64,000 nt of DNA, from assembly GCF_001832905.1 (NCBI RefSeq), contig NZ_MKIR01000001.1, forward strand, positions 124,001 through 188,000. The letters are read 5' to 3'. Numbering within the stretch: the first letter of the stretch is position 1; each line of letters begins with the position of its first letter. Shown one piece after another: positions 11,726 to 21,119 of this stretch. This DNA is from Floricoccus tropicus (GTDB taxonomy: Bacteria; Bacillota; Bacilli; Lactobacillales; Streptococcaceae). The translations under genes and the position numbers were made by a program. The notes below the pieces were generated by a model. The model worked only from the letters and a program-made list of their open reading frames with translations. It searched no databases and had not been told where the DNA came from.

Positions 11726-11971
11726 ATGCTTTGGACATTAATAGTAGGTGGCTTTATTGGCTTCTTCGCAGGTAAGATAGCAAAACGCTCTGATTCAATG
11801 GGACTTATTTATAAAATTTTCGCTGGTCTTGCAGGTTCATTTATTGGTGAAAAATTATTTAGTAACTTTGGACCACATTTAGCTGGTATGGCTATCATAC
11901 CTTCAATAATCGGTGCAGTAATAGTTATTATTCTTGTAAGTTACTTTACAGATGGGAATAATAGAAGATAA
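11726..11971 (+). CDS. GlsB/YeaQ/YmgE-family stress membrane protein
   Basis: 81 residues with three hydrophobic segments (about 2-20, 27-45, 55-75) and glycine-rich turns (GGFIGFFAGKIAKR, AGLAGSFIGEKLF). This is the pattern of the transglycosylase-associated GlsB/YeaQ family, small integral membrane proteins induced by general stress; in enterococci glsB accompanies the Gls24 stress protein. The biochemical role is unknown. A GAAAGGAAG ribosome site precedes the ATG, and promoter and terminator flank the gene closely, so it is monocistronic. Confidence 0.85.
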   Translation: MLWTLIVGGFIGFFAGKIAKRSDSMGLIYKIFAGLAGSFIGEKLFSNFGPHLAGMAIIPSIIGAVIVIILVSYFTDGNNRR

Positions 11972-11981
11972 ATTTAAATTG

Positions 11982-12028
11982 AAAAGGAAGTTAGATATTC
12001 AGCAGATTTGAATATTTAACTTCCTTTT
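11982..12028 (+). terminator. Terminator of the GlsB-like gene
   Basis: Long stem: AAAAGGAAGTTAGATATTC pairs with GAATATTTAACTTCCTTTT with one irregularity, then a T run. The loop is AGCAGATTT. Confidence 0.88.
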
Positions 12029-12089
12029 TGTGTTTCTATAGAATCTAAAAACAGTTTGTAAGAAATCTTTATCTTCTTATTCATAATTT

Positions 12090-12629
12090 CTAGTATTGTG
12101 CTCTTTCACCACCTATAAGCTTTGGACGACTGGTAAGAGCTGTAACATGTGCTGCTCCAATTTCCTTAAGAACCGGTCTAATGGGTATTTGCACATGCTT
12201 AACATGCATCCCTATTGAAGTATCACCAATATCAATTCCTGCAAATGCTTTAACATGCTCAACTTCGACTGGATCATTAAACAGTTTAAAAGCAGCAACT
12301 TGCCCGCTTCCTCCCGCATGGAGAGCGGGTATTACAGAAACCTCTTCAAGATTAAATTTTTCAGCAACTTCTCTCTCTACTAATAGTGCACGATTTAAGT
12401 GTTCACATGCTTGAACAGCTAGGAAAATATTACGTTTTGAAAGTTCATCATAAATTGTTCCAACGATTACTTGACCAATTTCAGCACTTGAATTTTTACC
12501 TATTACACCACCATTTACCTCACTTGAACTCAGACCCAAAACAAAAATTTGTCCTGACTTAATGTTTGATTTTTCAATAACATCAATTATATCAATTCGA
12601 GTTTGCTTTTCAATTTCTTTTAAATCCAT
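12090..12629 (-). CDS. ywlG: UPF0340 / TIGR01440-family protein (YwlG)
   Basis: 179 residues, matching the YwlG (DUF436) family in length and in the segments [47 protein letters not shown] and [22 protein letters not shown]. Soluble, with no known reaction. The start overlaps the stop region of the upstream transporter gene by 10 bases, making it the last gene of the translationally coupled truA-pdxK-ECF operon. Its location suggests a link to vitamin B6 metabolism, but that is inference from context alone. Confidence 0.9.
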   Translation of the reverse strand: MDLKEIEKQTRIDIIDVIEKSNIKSGQIFVLGLSSSEVNGGVIGKNSSAEIGQVIVGTIYDELSKRNIFLAVQACEHLNRALLVEREVAEKFNLEEVSVIPALHAGGSGQVAAFKLFNDPVEVEHVKAFAGIDIGDTSIGMHVKHVQIPIRPVLKEIGAAHVTALTSRPKLIGGERAQY

Positions 12630-13081
12630 TTTAATTTCAACCCTTCCACCAATTTATTAATTAATAATGCAACCACAATCCCTACAATATTTTGAAGAAG
12701 ATTAGGAACTATTCCCTCAATTGCTCCAGCCATTCCATACATGAAAAAGGTAACTATGAAATATCCAACAACCATCACAATGGTTGCAAGAGAAAATCCT
12801 AGCCAAGTTGGTTTTTTATATGCAAAGTATCCTTGTAATCCATGGATAATAAGTGAAAAGAACATCCACTGTGGGTAACCAGATAATAAATCAAAAATAA
12901 ATGCTGAACCGCCTGCCACTCCAGCAACATAGATAGGATTTGAAAAGTTCAATGCAGCAAGAAATATACCTGCATCAAGCAGTGTTACAACTCCAGTAGG
13001 TGTTGGAATCTTTAAGAAATATGCAAAAACTACTAAAAGTGCTGTATAAATTGAAAGAAAGGTTAACTTTTTAACATTCAT
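12620..13081 (-). CDS. ECF transporter substrate-binding (S) component, probably for vitamin B6
   Basis: 153 residues with about five membrane helices, starting [22 protein letters not shown] and containing the glycine-rich [11 protein letters not shown] and [19 protein letters not shown] stretches typical of small ECF S components. These bind a vitamin and dock on a shared energising module (EcfA, EcfA', EcfT) encoded elsewhere. It overlaps both neighbours, a pyridoxal or hydroxymethylpyrimidine kinase upstream and ywlG downstream. In streptococci the S component at this place is predicted to be PdxU (pyridoxine); a hydroxymethylpyrimidine carrier is the alternative. Confidence 0.8.
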   Translation of the reverse strand: MNVKKLTFLSIYTALLVVFAYFLKIPTPTGVVTLLDAGIFLAALNFSNPIYVAGVAGGSAFIFDLLSGYPQWMFFSLIIHGLQGYFAYKKPTWLGFSLATIVMVVGYFIVTFFMYGMAGAIEGIVPNLLQNIVGIVVALLINKLVEGLKLKWI

Positions 13082-13835
13082 AATTTTGTACTACTCCATA
13101 TTCATTTGAATTTTTTATTGCTTGGAAAACAAATTCTTTTGCATTTCTGACAGAGTCATAAACATCCACTCCTTTTGCTATATTAGAAGCTATACTTGAA
13201 GCAAAAGTACAACCTGCACCATAGTTATTCTTTATAAGAATAGCTTTTTCAAGAATTTTAAATTCTTCACCATCATAAAATAAATCGATTGCCTTATCTT
13301 GCTCCAGTCTGTTACCACCTTTTATAACAAGATTTTTTGGACCAAATGAATACAAGATTTTTGCGACTTCTTTCATATCACTCATGTTTTTTATTTTGTG
13401 GTTTGATAAAATTTCTGCTTCGATTAAATTTGGTGTGATGACTGTGGCTTGTGGTAGTAATTTTTCTATGAACAGATCGCGTATTTCCGAAACTTCATAG
13501 TCGTTATTTTCCTTGAAGACAATAACGGGATCAAGGATAATCGGTGCATTTTTATTTTTCAAAAAATCAGCTGTCAAATCAAGAATTTGCTTGTTCGGAA
13601 GCAAGCCTATTTTGATAGCCGAAACTTCTATATTTTCAAGACTTTCCAACTGATCTTTTAAAATTTTTGTATCTACTGAATTGACGAAAAAATTATCTTC
13701 TTTTACTGTTACAATGCTGGTCAAAGCCATGAAAGCATATAGATTATAGTTAGCGTAAGTTGCAAGGTCCGCCTGAATCCCGCCACCACTTAATATATCA
13801 CTACCACCAATTGTTAAAATCTTTTCAGTAACCAT
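13071..13835 (-). CDS. pdxK: Pyridoxal / hydroxymethylpyrimidine kinase
   Basis: 254 residues of the ribokinase superfamily, ThiD/PdxK branch. It phosphorylates pyridoxal (PdxK) or hydroxymethylpyrimidine (ThiD) with ATP. Motifs: [17 protein letters not shown] at the N-terminus, [12 protein letters not shown] in the middle, LVIKGG and the anion-hole and catalytic segment [16 protein letters not shown] near 210-225, where the usual GTGCT is YGAGCT. No other thiamine genes are near, and the ECF partner gene overlaps it. PdxK is the better guess, but ThiD activity cannot be excluded. The start overlaps the end of truA by 11 bases. Confidence 0.85.
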   Translation of the reverse strand: MVTEKILTIGGSDILSGGGIQADLATYANYNLYAFMALTSIVTVKEDNFFVNSVDTKILKDQLESLENIEVSAIKIGLLPNKQILDLTADFLKNKNAPIILDPVIVFKENNDYEVSEIRDLFIEKLLPQATVITPNLIEAEILSNHKIKNMSDMKEVAKILYSFGPKNLVIKGGNRLEQDKAIDLFYDGEEFKILEKAILIKNNYGAGCTFASSIASNIAKGVDVYDSVRNAKEFVFQAIKNSNEYGVVQNYEC

Positions 13836-14595
13836 TTACTTCCTCATCCACATATCTAACTTCTTTTAGATAGAGTCCTTCTGGTGCTGCCGTAGGACCA
13901 GCTAAATTACGGTCTTTAGATGCTATTATTTTTTCAACCTGCTCTACCGGCATCCTATTGTTCCCGATTTTCAAAAGTGTACCTACCATATTTCTAATCT
14001 GTTTGTACAAAAAGCCATTACCAGAAAACGTGAACTTTATCGTATTCTCATCAATTTGCTCAATATCTGCTTGAGTTATTGTCCTAACTTTATTTTCAAC
14101 ACTAGTTCCACTTGCAGTAAAACCTGTAAAATCATGCTCTCCAATCAAATACTTTGCTGCCTCTTGCATTCTACTTAGATTCAAGTCATAACGAAAATGC
14201 CCTGCATAATTTCTTTTAAAAGGATCACGCGCCTTTGAAGTATCAAGTAAGTATTCATAAGTTTTTTCATGTTTATTATATCGTACATGAAAATCATCAG
14301 AAACTTCTTCTACTTCAAGAACAGCTATATCATCAGGTCCTTGTGTATCAAGAGCAAATCGTAATTTTTCCTCATCTCTTTTTTGAGGTAAATCAAAGTG
14401 AATTACCTGGGCAATTGCATGAACACGCGCATCTGTTCTGCCACTTCCTTGAACACCAACAGGATTACCTGAATTTAATTTTTTTAATACTTTTTCTAAT
14501 TCTCCTTGAATGCTTCTAACATTTTGTTTGGTTTGTATTTGAAAACCCGAAAAGTTAGTGCCATCATAGGAAATTATCGCTTTATATCTAGTCAT
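13825..14595 (-). CDS. truA: tRNA pseudouridine(38-40) synthase
   Basis: 256 residues. TruA makes pseudouridine at positions 38, 39 and 40 of the tRNA anticodon arm. The N-terminus [19 protein letters not shown] is characteristic. The catalytic Asp is in [18 protein letters not shown] at about residues 52-70, and [17 protein letters not shown] marks the C-terminal half. First gene of an overlapping four-gene operon (truA-pdxK-ECF S-ywlG). Confidence 0.97.
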   Translation of the reverse strand: MTRYKAIISYDGTNFSGFQIQTKQNVRSIQGELEKVLKKLNSGNPVGVQGSGRTDARVHAIAQVIHFDLPQKRDEEKLRFALDTQGPDDIAVLEVEEVSDDFHVRYNKHEKTYEYLLDTSKARDPFKRNYAGHFRYDLNLSRMQEAAKYLIGEHDFTGFTASGTSVENKVRTITQADIEQIDENTIKFTFSGNGFLYKQIRNMVGTLLKIGNNRMPVEQVEKIIASKDRNLAGPTAAPEGLYLKEVRYVDEEVNGY

Positions 14596-14680
14596 AAAGA
14601 TATTATAGCATGAATATTAAAGTTCAAACTTTTAAAAATATTAGATGCTTATATAAATATTAAATGATCTCAAATTATAT

Positions 14681-14709
14681 AAAAAAAAGCAGACTATTAA
14701 TCTGCTTTT
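14681..14709 (-). terminator. Terminator of the pot operon
   Basis: Minus-strand stem AAAAGCAGA (14709-14701) with TCTGCTTTT (14693-14685), seven-base loop, then further T residues. It follows the potD stop codon by about 12 bases. Confidence 0.88.
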
Positions 14710-14720
14710 CAATGGAAATT

Positions 14721-15794
14721 TTATTTCCTATACATTTTAAATTGTAGATATTTATCGTTATAAATACCTAGCCATTCTTTACCTAGGTCTTTATATACCT
14801 CAAGGTTTTTCATTGTGTCAGCTTCTGGATAAAATTGTTTATCATTTTTCACATCGTCTGGTAAAAGTTCTTTTGCCTTTGCATTAGGTGTTGCATAACC
14901 AACATACTCTGCATTTTTCTTAGCATTTTCAGGTTCGAGCATAAAATTAATAAATTCATAGGCAGCCTTTTTATTACCAACTGTCTTAGGCATTACCATA
15001 TTATCAAACCATAAGTTACTTCCCTCAGTTGGAACAACATAGTGCAAATGATCATTTTCTTCTAGCATTGAAGCTGCCGCACCTGAGAATGTCATTGCTA
15101 CTGCTGCTTCATCAGAAATCATATATTGTTTAATTTCATCAGCAACTATCGCTTTAACATTAGGAGTGAGATCCTTCAAATGAACTGTAGCCTCATCAAT
15201 TTGATTAATATCAGTTGAATTAAGACTATATCCAAGTGAGTTAAGCCCCATACCAATTACTTCACGGGCACCATCAACTAACATTAAATTATTAGCATAT
15301 TTTTTATCCCAGAGATCACTCCAATGAGATGGCGCTTTTTCAACTAGCTTGTCATTATATACAATTCCAAGGGTGCCCCAAAAATATGGAATAGAGTATT
15401 GATTATTTTTATCGAAATCTAAATTTAAAAATTGAGGTTCAATATTATTAAGACCTTTAATTTTTGAATGATCAAGTTTTTCAATCAAATTTTCAGAAAT
15501 AAGCTTTTCAATCATATATTCACTAGGGATGGCTATATCATAAGATGTGCCACCTTGCTGAATTTTTGTGTACATTGCTTCATTACTGTCATAAGTTTCA
15601 TAGTTAACTTTGTAACCTGTTTTTGTTTCAAAATCCTTTAACAATTCTGGGTCAATGTAATCACCCCAATTATAAATTGTCAAAGTATTGGCTGCCGTTT
15701 TGGCACCACTTTTTCTTTGTAAATTTGATGAACAAATTATCAATACTATCATTATTATGATAATTCCACCAAAGAAGGATAAAAGCTTCTTCAT
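14721..15794 (-). CDS. potD: Spermidine/putrescine-binding protein
   Basis: 357 residues. One N-terminal hydrophobic helix (about 4-22) ends in IICSS; the Cys may be lipidated, though the lipobox is poor. The mature part matches PotD: LTIYNWGDYIDPELL, YETYDSNEAMYTKIQQG, YDIAIPSEYMIEKL and IPYFWGTLGIVYN, which contain aromatic and acidic residues that hold the polyamine. It delivers spermidine or putrescine to PotBC. Here it is separated from potABC by lemA and a TPM gene, which is unusual. It lies two bases after the lemA stop, so it is still in the same transcription unit. Confidence 0.93.
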   Translation of the reverse strand: MKKLLSFFGGIIIIMIVLIICSSNLQRKSGAKTAANTLTIYNWGDYIDPELLKDFETKTGYKVNYETYDSNEAMYTKIQQGGTSYDIAIPSEYMIEKLISENLIEKLDHSKIKGLNNIEPQFLNLDFDKNNQYSIPYFWGTLGIVYNDKLVEKAPSHWSDLWDKKYANNLMLVDGAREVIGMGLNSLGYSLNSTDINQIDEATVHLKDLTPNVKAIVADEIKQYMISDEAAVAMTFSGAAASMLEENDHLHYVVPTEGSNLWFDNMVMPKTVGNKKAAYEFINFMLEPENAKKNAEYVGYATPNAKAKELLPDDVKNDKQFYPEADTMKNLEVYKDLGKEWLGIYNDKYLQFKMYRK

Positions 15795-15796
15795 GA

Positions 15797-16399
15797 TTAT
15801 TTTGAACCATCTGTACTGTTTGAATCAGTATTAAAATCAACTTTTGGAGCTTCTTTAGCAGATTCAGATGCCTTAAACATTTCTTTCTTATGAGCACCAC
15901 GCATACTAGCAACAATGCTAGTTGGGAAGACAGAAATTGTGTTGTTGTAATCTTTAACTGCACCATTATAGTCTTTTCTAGCAACAGCTATACGATTTTC
16001 AGTTCCAGCTAGCTCATCAGATAATTGAATGAAATTTTGATTTGCTTTAAGATCTGGATAGTTTTCTTGTATTGCAAGTAAACGTCCTAGAGCTCCTGTC
16101 ATTTGATCATTAGCTTTAGATAAATCATCAACATTTCCTGATTCTTTTGCACTCAACATACTAGCTCTGGCATTTGCGATATCAGTATAAATCTTTTCTT
16201 CATGCTTAGCATAACCTTTTGTTACTTCAACAAGGTTAGGAATTAAGTCATTACGTCTTTGTAATTGTGCATCAAGGTCAGCATATTTTGCATCTACTTC
16301 ATTACCTGAGCGTACAATTGAGTTACTCATTGTAAAGAATCCAATAACAAGTAAAGCAAGTACTGCTAAAATACCAATAAGTCCTTTTGATTTCATCAT
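15797..16399 (-). CDS. lemA: LemA-family protein
   Basis: 200 residues: one N-terminal membrane helix (about 6-27), then a helical extracytoplasmic or cytoplasmic bundle with the LemA hallmarks NEVDAKYADLDAQLQRRNDLIPNLVEVTKGYAKHEE, ALGRLLAIQENYPDLKANQNF and ENRIAVARKDYN. LemA proteins have no firmly assigned reaction but are very often encoded beside TPM-domain proteins, as here (TPM gene immediately upstream). Both genes lie between potC and potD, with close spacing (49 bases upstream, two bases downstream). Confidence 0.93.
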   Translation of the reverse strand: MMKSKGLIGILAVLALLVIGFFTMSNSIVRSGNEVDAKYADLDAQLQRRNDLIPNLVEVTKGYAKHEEKIYTDIANARASMLSAKESGNVDDLSKANDQMTGALGRLLAIQENYPDLKANQNFIQLSDELAGTENRIAVARKDYNGAVKDYNNTISVFPTSIVASMRGAHKKEMFKASESAKEAPKVDFNTDSNSTDGSK

Positions 16400-16448
16400 T
16401 TTTCTCCTTTTAAATTAATTATTTAAGTTTTTTGCTTGTAGAAAATAG

Positions 16449-17339
16449 CTATCTTGAAGCTCCACCACCACTTGATGAGCCACCACCGAATCCTCCACCA
16501 GAGAAACCGCCGCCACCACTTGAGCCGCCGAAACCTCCACCGAAGCCACTACCACCAGTAAACCAATAGCCACCTCTTCCGCCTCGTCCTGATGAACCAC
16601 CGCCACCAAAAAGATAAATTATGACAATTACAGTAATTATAAGAATTATCCAGTCAGTAATACTACCTTCATTATCCTCATTTGTATTTGATTGTCTATC
16701 ACCATCTGGTATAACTGTTTCACCATTGAGGTCACGTGCCAGAGCATCCACTGTTTTTACAACAGCGGTATCATAGTCTCCTTTTTCTCGATATGGAACA
16801 AAGTATTGATCAAGAATTCTTCCGGCTTTACCGTCGTTTATTTGGCCTTCAAGTCCATCACCGACTTCAACCCGAACTCTATTTTCTTCTTTGGCTATAA
16901 GTAGTAGTAAAGCCTTACTTTCACCTTTTTGTCCAAAACCAGATTTACGGAATAATTGATTTGCGTACTCTTCAATTGCCATACCATTTAAACTAGGTAT
17001 AGTAACCACAACTATCTGATCACCAATATTTTTATCAAGTGTTCTTGACTGGTTATTAACTGTTTCCTTAGTTTGATCATTTAGCATACTTGCTTGATCG
17101 TAAACATAAGTATTATCCTGCCAAACTACCTTTTTAACACCCGAATCTTTTTTTGAAGCTTTGGATGAAACTTGCGATGAAGAAGATCCTGAATTGGATG
17201 AACTCATATATCCAATTGCTCCGTAGATAAGAATTCCAAAAATAGCTAATGTGATTAAAATTATTACATTTGTAGTTTTTCTTTGATTATTAGGAGGCCT
17301 ATTATTAAATGATGATCTCCTAGGTGTGACATCACGCAT
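16449..17339 (-). CDS. TPM-domain membrane protein with glycine-rich tail
   Basis: 296 residues: a short cytoplasmic N-terminus, a helix at about 26-44, the TPM domain at about 70-200 (VYDQASMLNDQTKE, IEEYANQLFRKSGFGQKGESKALLLLIA, VRVEVGDGLEGQINDGKAGRIL), a second helix near 230-243 and a long Gly/Ser/Phe tail of about 50 residues. Partner of the LemA gene next downstream. Its start overlaps the end of potC by eight bases, so translation is coupled to the polyamine permease. The role is unproven; the pairing with LemA suggests envelope maintenance. Confidence 0.88.
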   Translation of the reverse strand: MRDVTPRRSSFNNRPPNNQRKTTNVIILITLAIFGILIYGAIGYMSSSNSGSSSSQVSSKASKKDSGVKKVVWQDNTYVYDQASMLNDQTKETVNNQSRTLDKNIGDQIVVVTIPSLNGMAIEEYANQLFRKSGFGQKGESKALLLLIAKEENRVRVEVGDGLEGQINDGKAGRILDQYFVPYREKGDYDTAVVKTVDALARDLNGETVIPDGDRQSNTNEDNEGSITDWIILIITVIVIIYLFGGGGSSGRGGRGGYWFTGGSGFGGGFGGSSGGGGFSGGGFGGGSSSGGGASR

Positions 17340-18102
17340 CCTTTTTCTCCTTACTTATGAAGTAATATCCTATCACAAGTATAACAGAAAACAGAAAAAC
17401 AAGGGTACTTAAAGCGTTAATCTCAAGGCTTATACCTTGACGAGCACGTGAGTATATTTCTACTGATAGAGTTGTAAATCCATTACCAGTAATAAAGAAG
17501 GTAACTGCAAAATCATCAAGTGAGTATGTAAATGCCATAAAGAATCCTGCAATAATACTTGAAGTCAAATAAGGTAAAGTTACTTCAGTCAGTGCTTGAA
17601 ATGGAGTTGCTCCTAAATCATAAGCTGCATCAACAAGTGAATTATCCATCTCTTTTAGGCTCGGCAATACCATTAATACAACAATTGGTATTGAAAAAGC
17701 AATGTGACTAAGAAGAACTGAAACAAAGCTAAGTTTAAAACCAATCATAGTAAATAGAATTAAGAAACTAGCTCCAATCATAACATCAGGAGACACCATC
17801 AAGATATTATTAAGACCTAGAAGAGTATTTTGTCTCTTCCTCTTAAGACTATCAATATATAAGGCTCCGAAAACTCCAATTATTGTAGAAAGAGTTGCTG
17901 ATAAAAATGCTAGGAAAAATGTTTGTAAAACAATTATTATCAACCTAGTATCAGAAAATAAATCATGATAATGCTGAAGGGTAAATCCTGTAAAGGAGTT
18001 CATATTTCCACCTGCATTAAATGAGTAGAAAATCAAATAAAATATTGGAAGATATAGAACTAGGAAAACAAAAATTAAATAAATTTTAGAAAAATTTTTC
18101 AT
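17332..18102 (-). CDS. potC: Polyamine ABC transporter permease
   Basis: 256 residues with six predicted membrane helices and the binding-protein-dependent permease loop (LVDAAYDLGATPFQALTEVTLPYL) at about 150-175, which contacts the ATPase PotA. Forms a heterodimeric channel with PotB for spermidine or putrescine. It begins one base after the potB stop and overlaps the following TPM gene. Confidence 0.95.
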   Translation of the reverse strand: MKNFSKIYLIFVFLVLYLPIFYLIFYSFNAGGNMNSFTGFTLQHYHDLFSDTRLIIIVLQTFFLAFLSATLSTIIGVFGALYIDSLKRKRQNTLLGLNNILMVSPDVMIGASFLILFTMIGFKLSFVSVLLSHIAFSIPIVVLMVLPSLKEMDNSLVDAAYDLGATPFQALTEVTLPYLTSSIIAGFFMAFTYSLDDFAVTFFITGNGFTTLSVEIYSRARQGISLEINALSTLVFLFSVILVIGYYFISKEKKDA

Positions 18103-18103
18103 A

Positions 18104-18904
18104 TTATTCTTTTGCCTCCTTATCTCTTGTTAGGAACATGATAGCAAGCATTGTAATAATTAGGACCATACCAATTGTCGCACCCATTCCCCAGTTTTGT
18201 GTAACTAAGAAGTTTTGTTCAATTGCAGTACCTAAAGTAATTACTCTGTTTCCTCCAATTAACCTAGTTAACATGAAGAGACTCAAACTTGGAATGAATA
18301 CTGCTTGAAATCCTGCCTTAATTCCATTTGCTGATAGGGGTAAAATAACTTGCATAAAAGTTTGAAACTTTGTGGCACCCAAATCATAGGAAGCATCTAT
18401 TAAATTTCGGTCAATTTCTTCCAAAGAATTAAAAATTGGTAGAATCATAAATGGAATTTCAATATATGCTGCAACAAAGATGAATGAGAAATCAGTAAAG
18501 AGAATTTGCTTAGCACCAATTCCTACAAACTGTAAGAATGAATTTACTGATCCATACTTACCAAAGATCCCTATAAAGGCATATGCTTTAAGCAATAAAT
18601 TTACCCAAGTTGGTAAAATTATCAGCATCAGCCATAATTGTTTATTTTTAAGCTGTGTCAAAATATAAGCTGTCGGATATGAAATTATTAGAGTCGCAAT
18701 TGTTATAATACCAGCATATAAAACGGAATTGGCAGTCATCTTTAGATAAGTTGCACTTGTAAAATATGTCTTATAGTTATCAAGTGTCAGATTACCAGAT
18801 ATATCAAAGAATGATTGGTAGACAAGAAGAAGTAAAGGAGCAACTACGAAGAGGACAACCCACATCATATAAGGAATGGCGAAAAATCTACGCATTCTGC
18901 TCAT
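18104..18904 (-). CDS. potB: Polyamine ABC transporter permease
   Basis: 266 residues, six helices, with the EAA-type coupling loop [23 protein letters not shown] in the second half. N-terminus [24 protein letters not shown] is typical of PotB. Partner of PotC. The start overlaps the end of potA by 17 bases, consistent with coupled translation in the pot operon. Confidence 0.95.
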   Translation of the reverse strand: MSRMRRFFAIPYMMWVVLFVVAPLLLLVYQSFFDISGNLTLDNYKTYFTSATYLKMTANSVLYAGIITIATLIISYPTAYILTQLKNKQLWLMLIILPTWVNLLLKAYAFIGIFGKYGSVNSFLQFVGIGAKQILFTDFSFIFVAAYIEIPFMILPIFNSLEEIDRNLIDASYDLGATKFQTFMQVILPLSANGIKAGFQAVFIPSLSLFMLTRLIGGNRVITLGTAIEQNFLVTQNWGMGATIGMVLIITMLAIMFLTRDKEAKE

Positions 18905-20048
18905 TTTCTTCCTCCTCCTCTTCTAGACCGATTGCAATTCCTTCTTCTACTTCATCTTCTTCAACATATTCTTCAATACGAGCATCAAACTCTTCTTCAG
19001 TTTCATTGAAACGCATGATATGGATATCTTCCGGTTCAAAATCTAATCCAATGGTCTCACCAACAATTGCTTTACGTGTTGAGTGAATCATCCATTCATT
19101 ATTGAGTTCATCATTTGCAAGTATTTCATAGTGAACTCCACGGAATACTTGTGTCGTCACACGAACATTGAACTTCCCTTCATCTGGAAGAGTAAGCTGT
19201 AGGTCTTCTGGACGTATCACAACTTCAACAGGTTCATTTTTCCTCATACCACCATCTACGGCTTCAAACTTTTTACCGTTAAACTCAACAAGATAGTCAT
19301 CAATCATGCGGCCATGAACGATATTGCTCTCTCCAATAAAGGTTGCTACAAAGTGATTGATTGGTTCATCATAGATATCAACTGGTGTTCCAGACTGAAC
19401 GATTTCTCCCTCATTCATAACAAAAATCCAGTCACTCATTGCAAGAGCTTCCTCTTGATCATGTGTTACGAATATAAAAGTTATTCCGAGTCTTTGTTGC
19501 AAGGCACGAAGCTCATATTGCATCTCTGTTCTAAGTTTTAAGTCTAAGGCAGAGAGTGGTTCATCCAAAAGGACAACACGAGGTTGGTTTACTATGGCAC
19601 GCGCAATAGCTACACGTTGTCTTTGTCCACCAGAAAGCTTCTGAATACGTCGATTTTCAAATCCCGTTAAACGTACCATCTTCAATGCTTCCATAACACG
19701 TTCTTCCGTTTCTTCTTTGCCAACTTTTCTAATCTTCAAAGGAAAAGCAACATTGTCAAAAACATTTTTATCTGGAAAAAGCGCATATGACTGAAAGACA
19801 GTATGTACATCACGTTTATTGGTCGGTACATCATTTATGCGTTGACCATCAAGAATTATATCACCCGTTGTAGCATCTAAAAATCCAGCAATTAAATTTA
19901 AAATTGTCGATTTCCCACTACCTGATGCACCAAGAAGAGTATAAAACTTACCCTCTTCCAGTTCAAAATTTATATCTTTTAAAACCACAGTGCCAGTGTC
20001 TTCAAATACTTTGCTGACATGTTTAAATTCAATAATATTATTTGTCAA
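18888..20048 (-). CDS. potA: Polyamine ABC transporter ATP-binding protein
   Basis: 386 residues. The ATPase domain (1-240) has Walker [10 protein letters not shown], the Q-loop VFQSYALFP, the signature [15 protein letters not shown], Walker [13 protein letters not shown] and the switch His in [11 protein letters not shown]-terminal regulatory TOBE-type domain follows ([12 protein letters not shown]). The last 35 residues are very acidic (runs of Glu), as in other cocci. It energises PotBC uptake of polyamines. Lies 43 bases downstream of murB. Confidence 0.96.
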   Translation of the reverse strand: MTNNIIEFKHVSKVFEDTGTVVLKDINFELEEGKFYTLLGASGSGKSTILNLIAGFLDATTGDIILDGQRINDVPTNKRDVHTVFQSYALFPDKNVFDNVAFPLKIRKVGKEETEERVMEALKMVRLTGFENRRIQKLSGGQRQRVAIARAIVNQPRVVLLDEPLSALDLKLRTEMQYELRALQQRLGITFIFVTHDQEEALAMSDWIFVMNEGEIVQSGTPVDIYDEPINHFVATFIGESNIVHGRMIDDYLVEFNGKKFEAVDGGMRKNEPVEVVIRPEDLQLTLPDEGKFNVRVTTQVFRGVHYEILANDELNNEWMIHSTRKAIVGETIGLDFEPEDIHIMRFNETEEEFDARIEEYVEEDEVEEGIAIGLEEEEEENEQNA

Positions 20049-20091
20049 TTTACTTTCTTTCTATCAAATCACATGGAAATGAAATTTATTT

Positions 20092-21003
20092 TTATAATTT
20101 TATATCATCACCTAAAATTTTAACTTCTGTTTCAAGATGAATACCACTTAATTCAAATACTTTTTCTTGAACATAGGCAATTAAATTTACGTAATCACTT
20201 GCAGTTCCATTATCAACATTTACCATAAAACCAGCATGCTTATTACTTACTTCAACTCCACCAATACGATGACCTTGAACTCCAGCATCTTGAATTAATT
20301 TCCCAGCGAAATGTCCTTCAGGTCGCTTAAATACAGAACCACATGAAGGATATTCTAAAGGTTGCTTAAGTTCTCTAAGATGAGTTAAGCGTTCCATTTC
20401 AGATTTAATTTCCTTGTAATCTCCGGCAGATAAATCAAACTTTGCTGATAAACAAATATAATCTTGGTCTTGAAGAACAGTATGACGGTAGCCAAACTTC
20501 ATATCTTCAGCTTCTATTGTTAAAATTTCTCCAGCATGAGTCATTACTTTACATGAACTTAAAATGTTTGCAATTTCACCACCGTAGGCACCAGCATTCA
20601 TATAAACTGCTCCACCGATACTTCCAGGAATCCCACAAGCAAATTCAAATCCCGTTAAAGAGTTTTCAAGAGCAATATAGGTTACATCTTTTAAAATTGC
20701 TCCTGCACTTGCTTCAATCGAATATCCATCTACTTCGATAGAATTCATCTCTTCAAGTAAAATTACAAAACCTCTAACACCACCATCTCTGATAATTAGA
20801 TTACTTGCATTTCCCAAAACAAGGAATGGTTCATCAATTTGGTTAGCAAATTTCACTATTTTTTGTAGTTCATCTTCATTTTTAGGAAAAGCCAAAACAT
20901 CAGCTGACCCTCCAACTTTAGTGAATGTGTAGTTACTTAATTTTTCATCAAATTTAATATTAATTTCTGGTAAGTTTTTTTCTATTTCAATTTTATTAAT
21001 CAT
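20092..21003 (-). CDS. murB: UDP-N-acetylenolpyruvoylglucosamine reductase
   Basis: 303 residues. Reduces UDP-GlcNAc-enolpyruvate to UDP-MurNAc with NADPH, an early step of peptidoglycan synthesis. FAD-binding segments [26 protein letters not shown] and [20 protein letters not shown] are clear. The type IIb catalytic Ser region reads [11 protein letters not shown], and the C-terminal Glu lies in ETEVKILG. It heads the murB-potABC-TPM-lemA-potD run; murB next to potA is also the streptococcal arrangement. Confidence 0.97.
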   Translation of the reverse strand: MINKIEIEKNLPEINIKFDEKLSNYTFTKVGGSADVLAFPKNEDELQKIVKFANQIDEPFLVLGNASNLIIRDGGVRGFVILLEEMNSIEVDGYSIEASAGAILKDVTYIALENSLTGFEFACGIPGSIGGAVYMNAGAYGGEIANILSSCKVMTHAGEILTIEAEDMKFGYRHTVLQDQDYICLSAKFDLSAGDYKEIKSEMERLTHLRELKQPLEYPSCGSVFKRPEGHFAGKLIQDAGVQGHRIGGVEVSNKHAGFMVNVDNGTASDYVNLIAYVQEKVFELSGIHLETEVKILGDDIKL

Positions 21004-21028
21004 TATTTATATCTTCCTTTTATATGCA

Positions 21029-21057
21029 AAAAAATAAAAAGCACAGTCGTACTTTTT
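21029..21057 (-). terminator. Terminator of the hom-thrB-rarD-amidase unit
   Basis: Minus-strand stem AAAAAGTAC with GTGCTTTTT (one G-U pair, four-base loop), followed by an AT-rich T run. Located between the amidase stop and the murB start. Confidence 0.75.
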
Positions 21058-21119
21058 ATTCTAACATAAATATGATATTTGCTAAAGATTTACAAGCCAT
21101 TTGTAGATACTAAATCACA

